A DNA stretch of 64,000 nucleotides from an uncultured Sphingomonadales bacterium (GTDB lineage: Bacteria; Pseudomonadota; Alphaproteobacteria; Sphingomonadales; Rhodothalassiaceae): NCBI GenBank assembly GCA_947499155.1, contig CANMND010000001.1:62001-126000 (forward strand), read 5' to 3'. The position numbers were made by a program, and so were the translations under genes. How positions within the stretch are numbered: the stretch's first letter is position 1; each line of letters opens with the position of its first letter. Below the pieces are notes generated by a model. It worked only from the letters and a program-made list of their open reading frames with translations. It did no database searches and was not told the DNA's origin. Of the stretch, positions 17,762 to 24,652 are shown piece by piece.

Positions 17762-18184
17762 TCAATGCTTTGACTCAGCTTTTTCACCACCAAGGCGCCT
17801 GATCAAAGAAAAAATCTGGTCGCGAGTTTCCTCGTCCTTAATCGCGTAGAAATCACGCACCAATTGAACAGTCTCGCGTTTGCCAATCTGGCGCATGTCA
17901 AACGAATCTTCCGGGCGGGGTGGTATCAGATCTTCCGCCAGCTCTTTTGACATGTCATCAAAAAAGAACTCCACCGGGACATCAAGAACCTGGCTTATCT
18001 TGTACAGATTACTTGATCCGATTCTATTCATACCGCGCTCGTATTTTTGGATCTGTTGAAATGTCAGACCAAGCGCATTGGCAAGTTTCTCCTGACTCAT
18101 TCCAAGTAACGTCCGACGCAAACGCACACGAGAGCCGACGTGTACATCTATGGGGTTTGGACCACGAACCACTTTATTCTCCAT
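17762..18184 (-). CDS. XRE-family transcriptional regulator (PraR-like)
   Basis: Helix-turn-helix repressor (140 aa) of a type widespread in alphaproteobacteria and related to rhizobial PraR/PhrR. PNPIDVHVGSRVRLRR leads into the HTH (about residues 22-70: LGMSQEKLANALGLTFQQIQ, then KYERGMNRIGSSN), followed by a segment with VPVEFFFDDM and a C-terminal helix with LVRDFYAIKDEETRDQIFSL. The ATG at 18184 is preferred; a TTG seven codons upstream is in frame. Relatives control biofilm, quorum sensing or stress genes. Its location next to the subtilases and a palindrome in its own promoter suggest autoregulation and perhaps protease control, which is inference. Confidence 0.9.
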   Translation of the reverse strand: MENKVVRGPNPIDVHVGSRVRLRRTLLGMSQEKLANALGLTFQQIQKYERGMNRIGSSNLYKISQVLDVPVEFFFDDMSKELAEDLIPPRPEDSFDMRQIGKRETVQLVRDFYAIKDEETRDQIFSLIRRLGGEKAESKH

Positions 18185-18237
18185 TTTTTTTCTTACAAGG
18201 TGCAACCACTCCCCACCAGCACGTTACACCAAGACAA

Positions 18238-18258
18238 CCTATAGACTAGTCGGATAGG
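18238..18258. promoter_or_regulatory. Operator-like palindrome upstream of the XRE gene
   Basis: CCTAT-N11-ATAGG lies 54 bp upstream of the regulator start. Its right half, TCGGATAGG, is the inverse of the CCTATCCGA seen in the subtilase promoter region at 14862-14870, which makes it a candidate binding site for this regulator. Confidence 0.42.
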
Positions 18259-18761
18259 ATCGAAAAGAGAAGTCTTTCATATCACCATCAAATAGAAAGT
18301 TAATTACACACTATCATCACAATGGAGCGATTTTGGACAACATACAGCCCATAGTTACTAGTCCACCCTGACCGTTACGCAACATTAATGTCTATAACAA
18401 ATCATATACATATCATAAGCAGTGTCTAAGCCTGTCTTTAATTCAATTTCACAAAGCTTGAGCAGGCAAATCCTATTTTAGTGCTAACCTTTTCAAGTTA
18501 TTCACATCATCAAGGCTTGTTTGCCATATTCTCTTTATACGAGTGCCCGCAACGCGCTGATAAAAAAACACTGAAGCAAAAGCCTCTCTTTGCTTGCGTT
18601 TCCCAATCCAATCGTTTGTCATGTGCCACATTCTGGCCCAAAGCGAAATAAGGCCTAGGAAAGCAAACCCTGAAACGGGTGAACAAGATGCTTAACCTCT
18701 GCCGATAGATGTGGGGTGTCCGTTCAACACCACGCACACCACAATAAGGGAGCGATTCACA
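18259..18761. other. Gene-free stretch upstream of the dicarboxylate symporter
   Basis: About 500 bp, AT-rich in its first half, with no frame that resembles a protein and no clear RNA gene. It must hold the symporter promoter, but no convincing -35/-10 pair was picked out. The only translation signal is AAGGGAG at 18746-18752 before the symporter ATG. Confidence 0.5.
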
Positions 18762-20024
18762 ATGTGGCAAAGCTGGACAATGATAACCTTATGGAAGCGT
18801 ATTCTCATCGCATTCCTGCTTGCCGTTTTGATCGGCGGAACATTAAAAGCCGCAGGTCTTGGCACTATCGCTGTCGACGCCCAGCCCGTCGGACTGGTTT
18901 TTATTAACGCCATCAAGATGCTGATGGTTCCAATTATATTTACCACCATCGTGTCGGGCGTGACCTCGCTCCATGACAGTAACAAACTAGGGCGTCTCGG
19001 TGTAAAGACCATCGGCCTGTATTTCCTCACCACCAGTTTTGCCGTTATTATTGGCCTCGTTATGGGGGGACTTTTGGAGCCTGGCGCCGGCATTACCCTG
19101 CCAGATCCTGGCCTGGCTGGCGGGAATGCTCCCGACCCCAATGCCAGCATCAGCCTGCGGGATCTTCTCATCGGTCTTGTGCCATCGAACCCGGTAGCTG
19201 CCATGGCCGAAGGCAATGTTCTTCAGATCATCGTTTTTGCTGTTCTGACAGGTATTTCCATCAATATGGCTGGCAGCAAGGGCGAGCCGATGCGGAAATT
19301 TTTCGATTCTGCAACGGAAGTCATTTTCAAGCTCGTCTTCATCATCATGGAACTTGCACCCTTTGGTGTTTTTGCCCTGATTGTCTGGGTGATCGGCGAG
19401 CTTGCAATTGACGAGCTTTTCTCTTTGGTCTGGATTGTTGTCACCCTTTATGCTGCCTGTCTGGTGCAGATTGTCCTGGTCTATGGCGGCCTGCTCACGG
19501 GATATGGCCGCCTCAATCCCCGTAAATTCTTCCGGGGCATCATTGATGCGCAAGTGGTTGCCTTTTCAACTGCAACCAGTGCTGGAACCCTCCCCGTCAC
19601 CATGGCCAATGTCGAGCGCAATCTGGGCGTCTCAAGCCAGGTTACGAGTTTTGTCTTGCCGCTTGGTGCGACAATGAACATGGATGGAACGGCTATTTAT
19701 ATGGGGATTGCCGCCATGTTCACAGCACAGGCCCTTGGTATTGACCTTACCATGACGCAGTATATCACCGTCATTCTTACAGGGACGCTTGCCTCTATCG
19801 GTGCTGCCAGTATCCCCAGCGCCGGACTCATTCTTATGCCTGTGGTTCTGAGTTCAGTAGGCTTGCCGCTTGGCGCGATTGTCCTGTTTTTCCCAATCGA
19901 TCGTCTGATGGATATGATGCGGACTCTCACAAACGTCACTGGAGACGCGACAATCTCTGTTCTGGTAGCCCAATCGGAAAATGAACTGGACATGGCTGTT
20001 TTTGATGCAGATCCGGTCGAGTAA
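18762..20024 (+). CDS. Dicarboxylate/amino acid:cation symporter (DAACS family)
   Basis: Inner-membrane symporter (420 aa) of the GltP/DctA family, which imports glutamate, aspartate or C4-dicarboxylates with Na+ or H+. The start is ATG 18762, with AAGGGAG 9 bp upstream; longer in-frame GTG starts add a hydrophilic leader. N-terminal helices (ILIAFLLAVLIGG, GLVFINAIKMLMVPIIFTTI) are followed by the serine-rich re-entrant hairpin HP1 (FSTATSAGTLPVT near residue 270), the NMDGTAIYM motif in helix 7 and the second re-entrant loop IGAASIPSAGLI near residue 350. These residues form the substrate and cation sites. The exonuclease III gene follows 23 bp later. Confidence 0.92.
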   Translation: MWQSWTMITLWKRILIAFLLAVLIGGTLKAAGLGTIAVDAQPVGLVFINAIKMLMVPIIFTTIVSGVTSLHDSNKLGRLGVKTIGLYFLTTSFAVIIGLVMGGLLEPGAGITLPDPGLAGGNAPDPNASISLRDLLIGLVPSNPVAAMAEGNVLQIIVFAVLTGISINMAGSKGEPMRKFFDSATEVIFKLVFIIMELAPFGVFALIVWVIGELAIDELFSLVWIVVTLYAACLVQIVLVYGGLLTGYGRLNPRKFFRGIIDAQVVAFSTATSAGTLPVTMANVERNLGVSSQVTSFVLPLGATMNMDGTAIYMGIAAMFTAQALGIDLTMTQYITVILTGTLASIGAASIPSAGLILMPVVLSSVGLPLGAIVLFFPIDRLMDMMRTLTNVTGDATISVLVAQSENELDMAVFDADPVE

Positions 20025-20047
20025 ACTTTGAAAAAACGGATGCATAG

Positions 20048-20827
20048 ATGAAAATAGCAACCTTCAACATCAATGGTATCAAGGCCCGTCTGCCCCGGCT
20101 TCTTGAATGGTTGGACGAGTCCCAGGCTGATGCTGTCTGCCTTCAGGAAATAAAGTCCATGGAGGACAATTTTCCCCGGCTTGAGTTCGAAGACAAGGGC
20201 TGGCATGTGGAAGTTCTGGGACAAAAGGGCTTCAATGGTGTTGCTCTTTTAAGCCGCGAGCCTATGGCAGATGTGATGCGCGGTCTCCCAGGCAATGAAG
20301 ATGATCCGCAAGCCCGCTATATCGAAGGAACACTAAAGGGCGTCCGCATCGCATCACTTTATCTGCCAAATGGCAATCCGGTTCCGGGTCCAAAATATGA
20401 GTATAAAATGTCCTTCATGGACCACCTGATTACTCACGCTGCCTCGCTTTTAAAAAGTGAACAGCCGGTTGTCATTGCGGGTGATTACAATGTTATCCCG
20501 ACACCAGAAGACTGTCATGACTCCAAGACATGGGAAAATGACGCACTGTTTCTCCCCCAGACACGGGAAAAATATCGCACGCTTTTATATCAGGGCTGGA
20601 CAGATGCTATCCGCCAGATCCATCCGCGCGGGGATTGCTTTACCTTTTGGGACTATCAGCGTGGAGCCTGGCAAAAAGATGATGGTATCCGCATCGATCA
20701 CCTGCTTCTTTCACCTCAAGCGGCTGACATGCTTGTCGATGCCGGCATCGACCGCTTGCAACGCGGCAAGGAAAAAGCCAGCGATCATGTGCCTGTCTGG
20801 ATCACATTAAAGCAGGATGACCAATAG
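20048..20827 (+). CDS. xth: Exodeoxyribonuclease III
   Basis: Exonuclease III/AP endonuclease (259 aa), acting in base-excision repair. The Mg-binding start MKIATFNINGIKAR, VCLQEIKS (glutamate ligand), IAGDYNVIPTPEDC (catalytic Asp-Asn pair), DGIRIDHLLLS and the final catalytic ASDHVPVW are all present. Family length is normal. It follows the symporter closely and stops 3 bp before the convergent queuosine-precursor transporter gene. Confidence 0.94.
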   Translation: MKIATFNINGIKARLPRLLEWLDESQADAVCLQEIKSMEDNFPRLEFEDKGWHVEVLGQKGFNGVALLSREPMADVMRGLPGNEDDPQARYIEGTLKGVRIASLYLPNGNPVPGPKYEYKMSFMDHLITHAASLLKSEQPVVIAGDYNVIPTPEDCHDSKTWENDALFLPQTREKYRTLLYQGWTDAIRQIHPRGDCFTFWDYQRGAWQKDDGIRIDHLLLSPQAADMLVDAGIDRLQRGKEKASDHVPVWITLKQDDQ

Positions 20828-20830
20828 ACG

Positions 20831-21517
20831 TTATTGTTTAAGTGAAAAAGGGTTAAGGCTCGTTTCGGTGTCGAAATGATCCACACTTTCAACCTGCTTC
20901 AGCCATGCAACCCCCTTGTAGGTTACAGGCGTCAGGCAAGCCTCCCAAACCACTTTCAGGGCATAATTTGTGACCATGATGAACAAAAGTAATTTCAGCG
21001 GCCACACGCCCAGAAATGCCACAGGGTAAAAGATCAGGCTGTCAATTCCCTGCCCTACAACCGTTGATCCAATCGTTCGTGCCCATAGATGCTTGCCGGC
21101 AGTCAGGACCTTCATGCGCGCCATCACCATGGCATTGGCAAACTCTCCCATCCAAAAGCCGATCAAGGATGCCAAAACGATACGCGGTGTCTGCCCAAAG
21201 ACCTGCTGATAGGATTCCTGCCCGGTCCAGTCCTCTGCAGGCGGCAGTGCCACCACAATCCAGCTCATGAACGCCATGAATAAAAGCGCCCCAAAGCCTG
21301 CCCACACTACACGACGCGCGCGCGCATAACCGTAAACCTCTGTCAGCACGTCTCCAAGAACATAGGACAGGGGAAAGAACAAGACGCCCGCCCCAAATTC
21401 AAATCCCCAAAGATCAGCAACCTTGGCAGCGCCGATCAGATTGGAACAGATCAGCACCACAACAAAACCTGCCATGGCGAAATCGTAATACCGGAAACCG
21501 CGTGTTTTTCTCATCAT
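20831..21517 (-). CDS. Queuosine precursor transporter (YhhQ/QPTR family)
   Basis: Six-helix membrane protein (228 aa) of the YhhQ/DUF165 family, which imports queuosine precursors (preQ0/preQ1) in characterised members. The signature SYVLGDVLTEVYGYARARRV is at about residues 51-70, and the hydrophobic segments YDFAMAGFVVVLICSNLIGA and VVWAGFGALLFMAFMSWIVV flank it. GSTVVGQGIDSLIFYPVAF is the conserved second half motif. AAGGG lies just upstream of the paired ATGs. No queuosine biosynthesis genes lie nearby. Confidence 0.9.
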   Translation of the reverse strand: MMRKTRGFRYYDFAMAGFVVVLICSNLIGAAKVADLWGFEFGAGVLFFPLSYVLGDVLTEVYGYARARRVVWAGFGALLFMAFMSWIVVALPPAEDWTGQESYQQVFGQTPRIVLASLIGFWMGEFANAMVMARMKVLTAGKHLWARTIGSTVVGQGIDSLIFYPVAFLGVWPLKLLLFIMVTNYALKVVWEACLTPVTYKGVAWLKQVESVDHFDTETSLNPFSLKQ

Positions 21518-21577
21518 GCACCCTTATGGGAAAATCATGATGGACTTACAACGTGACACGGCAGGATGCTACCACTA

Positions 21578-22213
21578 TTAATTAACTGATTTTGCTTGTA
21601 TTTGATCAAGCACCGCAATGATTTCATCGGACGGCTGCGCGCCACTCAGGGCATGACGCTTGTCGAACACAAAGACTGGAACACCGGTGACGCCCATCTG
21701 CCGGACGGCATTTATCTCCTGAGATATTGTGTCTCTATCCCGCCCTTCATCCAAAAGCTGTTCGACCAACGCATCATCCATCCCATTGGAACGAGCAACA
21801 GACAGCAAGACAGAACGGTCGGAAACGTCTTCTCCCTTGACAAAATAAGCGGTGAACAAATCCTCCACCACCTGATCCTGGCACCCGGCCGAGCCTGCCC
21901 ATTTAATCAGAAGATGCCCCTCCAGTGTATTGGGAGCGCGGGTAATGCGGTCGAAATTAAAGACGAGTCCGTCTTCTGCACCCGCTTGTGACACTCGCTG
22001 GTAAATCTTTGCAGCCCCCTCAATTGAGCCGAATTTTTGCACCAGCATCTCTGCCCTCGCCATCCCTTCAGGTGGCAGTTCTCCATGAAGCTGATACGGC
22101 CGCCAGTGAATGGTAACGTCAAGTGCAGGCCGCGCTGCCAGTGCCTTTTCAAGCCGCCTCTTGCCAATAAGGCACCATGGGCAAACGATGTCAGAAATAA
22201 TGTCGATATGCAT
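21578..22213 (-). CDS. DsbA-family oxidoreductase, FrnE-like
   Basis: Thioredoxin-fold protein (211 aa) of the DsbA/2-hydroxychromene-2-carboxylate isomerase clan. The N-terminus MHIDIISDIVCPWCLIGKRR carries the CPWC redox motif (C11, C14). The helical insertion covers about residues 60-140, and TGVPVFVFDKRHALSGAQPS near residue 180 is the conserved cis-proline and C-terminal block. There is no signal peptide, so it is a cytosolic FrnE-like disulfide oxidoreductase rather than a periplasmic DsbA. It stands between the queuosine transporter and the EAL gene on the same strand. Confidence 0.88.
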   Translation of the reverse strand: MHIDIISDIVCPWCLIGKRRLEKALAARPALDVTIHWRPYQLHGELPPEGMARAEMLVQKFGSIEGAAKIYQRVSQAGAEDGLVFNFDRITRAPNTLEGHLLIKWAGSAGCQDQVVEDLFTAYFVKGEDVSDRSVLLSVARSNGMDDALVEQLLDEGRDRDTISQEINAVRQMGVTGVPVFVFDKRHALSGAQPSDEIIAVLDQIQAKSVN

Positions 22214-22254
22214 ATTATTTATCCGCTAATCTGGTCTAGATAATACTCTTGATT

Positions 22255-24075
22255 TTATGGTGTTTCCCCACGAAGGCCTGCAAATCGTGATTTCATCACA
22301 GCCATCAAATCTTTTCCAGGCACAGGGGGAGAACACAAATAACCCTGATAAAGATCACAGCCTTCCTCAGTAAGACGCGCAAGCTGATCTTGTGTTTCCA
22401 CACCTTCTGCCACAACAGTCATATTAAGGGTATTCGCCATGGAGATGATAGCCCGCAACAATGCACGGTCTTCGTTTTCGTTACCAATAATAAAGCTCCG
22501 ATCAATCTTCAACTCATCAATAGGCAGAGCCTTTAAATAGCTTAGTGAGGAATATCCCGTCCCAAAATCATCAAGGGCCAGATGTATCCCCAGCGCCTTC
22601 AAGTCATCAATTACGCGCGGCGCATTACCACTTTCATCCACAATCGTGCGTTCGGTAATCTCAAGGGTGAGTTGTTGCGCCGGCATGCCAAATTCCGCCA
22701 GGGTGGCAACCATGAAATTCACCAGTTCGGCACCGCTCAGGTCTACAAACATATCGGCAGACACATTGACTGAAAGCCGCAAACGGGCCAATCCGCTTTC
22801 CTGCAAGCCCCTGATTTCCTTAATGGCAGAACGAATGGCCCAACAACCAAGGTCGGCAGAGATACCGGCTTCTTCCGCAATAGGGATAAAGTCTTCTGGA
22901 CTGACCAGCCCAAGATCCGGATGGTTCCAGCGCACCAGAGCTTCCAAACCTCTCACTTTGCCTGTCCGGATACTGACCTGTGGCTGGTAAAACATTTCCA
23001 GCTCACCGCGTGCCATGGCCTCCCGCAACCGATGCTCCGTATCCATTTTCCGCGCTTCACTTGCCGCAAGGTCCGGGGCATAAAAGGCAACAGAGTTTCC
23101 AGCCGCCTGCTTGGCAACAGAAACAGCCGAATGCGCTGCGCTCAGAAGGCTGCTTGCATCGGTCGCATCTTTGGGAGCAAGGGCAACGCCCGCACTGGCT
23201 GAAAGATAAACGGACTGGTCGTTAATCCGTGCAGACTGAGCCAGAGAGCGTAAAATATGCTGAACAGTATCCATCACGTCAGCCTGTCCTGTCATGTTGG
23301 GCAGAAGCACGGCAAACTCTTTCGTCCCCATGCGCGACACCACGGGAAATGCCGCCGATGATGAGGCCAAAGCCAGCTTTGATACGCCACTATGATTTAA
23401 GCGTCTCGCTACAGCATTCCGAGTCCGCGTTAGAACTACCGCCATAAGGTAATCGCCCCGGTCCTTGCCAAACCGGGTAACAATCCGGCTGAACCGGTCT
23501 ACATTTATGAGAATAAGAGCCGTCACCATATCAGCTTTTGTATAGGCAATGGCGTCCATAATGCGGGTGTTCAAATCCTGATAATCAAGTTGGTACCCGG
23601 TTAGACGGTCTACTCCGGTGATTACCTCATTTTCAGCTTTCACCGGAACAGGACTACTAAACAGTCTTGATGACGGCGGCATAACTGAAACGCCTTCCTT
23701 GTGCCCAAGACGCAAGAAAGCAAAATGAACCCGCGTTGCAACGACAGCGGACGGGCTTTCACTGACCAGAAAATCATCTACCTGCAACTCTCCGGCTGTC
23801 ACCAGGTCCGCATGCGCAACTGTTCCTTTACGGCTGTGCATCACTGCGATTGTTACTGGCCGTGCATCTTTCCAGTGCTTACTTGTTTTCTGATACACAT
23901 TGCGACCGGCAATGCTGCAACCCACGTCAAAAAAAATAATACCAGGTGTTTTTAGAGGGCTCAAATCGACAAGCTCATCAGGAGTGACATGCCGACATGG
24001 GAACCCCCATCTTTCAAGACGGGACAACCACCGATCAGCTCCTTGTTCTGCAATCAGGACACAGTCAAAACCCAT
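22255..24075 (-). CDS. Receiver-like / degenerate GGDEF / EAL c-di-GMP phosphodiesterase
   Basis: Cytosolic signalling protein (606 aa). Residues 1-125 look like a degenerate receiver domain (PGIIFFDVG with a possible phospho-acceptor near D51). Residues about 160-335 form a GGDEF domain in which the motif has decayed to MGTKEF, so cyclase activity is unlikely. Residues about 345-600 form an EAL domain with the catalytic LEALVRWNHP, the loop-6 motif ALDDFGTGYSSLSYL and VVAEGVET, which should hydrolyse c-di-GMP. Such proteins control the switch between motility and attachment. Nearby flagellar genes fit this role, though no direct link is shown. There is no membrane segment. Confidence 0.9.
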   Translation of the reverse strand: MGFDCVLIAEQGADRWLSRLERWGFPCRHVTPDELVDLSPLKTPGIIFFDVGCSIAGRNVYQKTSKHWKDARPVTIAVMHSRKGTVAHADLVTAGELQVDDFLVSESPSAVVATRVHFAFLRLGHKEGVSVMPPSSRLFSSPVPVKAENEVITGVDRLTGYQLDYQDLNTRIMDAIAYTKADMVTALILINVDRFSRIVTRFGKDRGDYLMAVVLTRTRNAVARRLNHSGVSKLALASSSAAFPVVSRMGTKEFAVLLPNMTGQADVMDTVQHILRSLAQSARINDQSVYLSASAGVALAPKDATDASSLLSAAHSAVSVAKQAAGNSVAFYAPDLAASEARKMDTEHRLREAMARGELEMFYQPQVSIRTGKVRGLEALVRWNHPDLGLVSPEDFIPIAEEAGISADLGCWAIRSAIKEIRGLQESGLARLRLSVNVSADMFVDLSGAELVNFMVATLAEFGMPAQQLTLEITERTIVDESGNAPRVIDDLKALGIHLALDDFGTGYSSLSYLKALPIDELKIDRSFIIGNENEDRALLRAIISMANTLNMTVVAEGVETQDQLARLTEEGCDLYQGYLCSPPVPGKDLMAVMKSRFAGLRGETP

Positions 24076-24251
24076 ATATGGCCATATTCTTCCCGACTAC
24101 GTGCATCCAGCACCAAGAGCCAAAACCACGTAAGACTTTAGGACCGCTCATGAAAGGGCACAAGCACCATGATCTGCCTTAACTATCTTTCTTCACGCGC
24201 CTTTTAACAATTTTCGCATATCATCCACGTGAAGATAGGAGGAATTGATCC

Positions 24252-24641
24252 ATGAAAATCGCAGATATTGCGATCAGCGCCCTGTCTGTACATCAAAAGC
24301 GTGTGGAGACATCTGCAAACAATATCGCCAATCACATGACTACAGGGTCTGATGAAACAGTTTTCCGCCCTAGTCGAACTGTATCAATTGCACGGAATGA
24401 CGGCAGTGTCGTGGCAAGAACCCGTTTATTGTCTCCTGGAACGGTATCAGTTTTCAGTCCCGATCATGAACTGGCAGACGCTGACGGCCTGATTCAAGCG
24501 CCAAATGTGTCTCTGGCGACAGAGCTGATGGAGATAAAAACAGCAACTGCCAGCTACAAGGCCAGTCTTAAACTCTTGCACACAGCCGAGGAAATGGCCT
24601 CAGGTCTGTTAGAGGCAGGTAAAAACAAAAACACACGCTAA
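24252..24641 (+). CDS. FlgC-like flagellar rod protein (orphan)
   Basis: Short flagellar rod-like protein (129 aa). The N-terminal signature AISALSVHQKRVETSANNIA (about residues 8-27) and the C-terminal block with APNVSLATELMEIKTATASY and LLHTAEEMASGLLEAG match the proximal-rod family, closest to FlgC. Those two ends form the coiled-coil D0 region of rod proteins. AGGAGGA lies 8 bp upstream of the ATG. It stands alone, with no flgB, fliE or flgF/G in this window; the hook-associated genes are 3.5 kb away. It may be a second, divergent FlgC copy or the only one. It converges on the CoxL-like gene with 11 bp between. Confidence 0.8.
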   Translation: MKIADIAISALSVHQKRVETSANNIANHMTTGSDETVFRPSRTVSIARNDGSVVARTRLLSPGTVSVFSPDHELADADGLIQAPNVSLATELMEIKTATASYKASLKLLHTAEEMASGLLEAGKNKNTR

Positions 24642-24652
24642 GCCCTGCTTTC

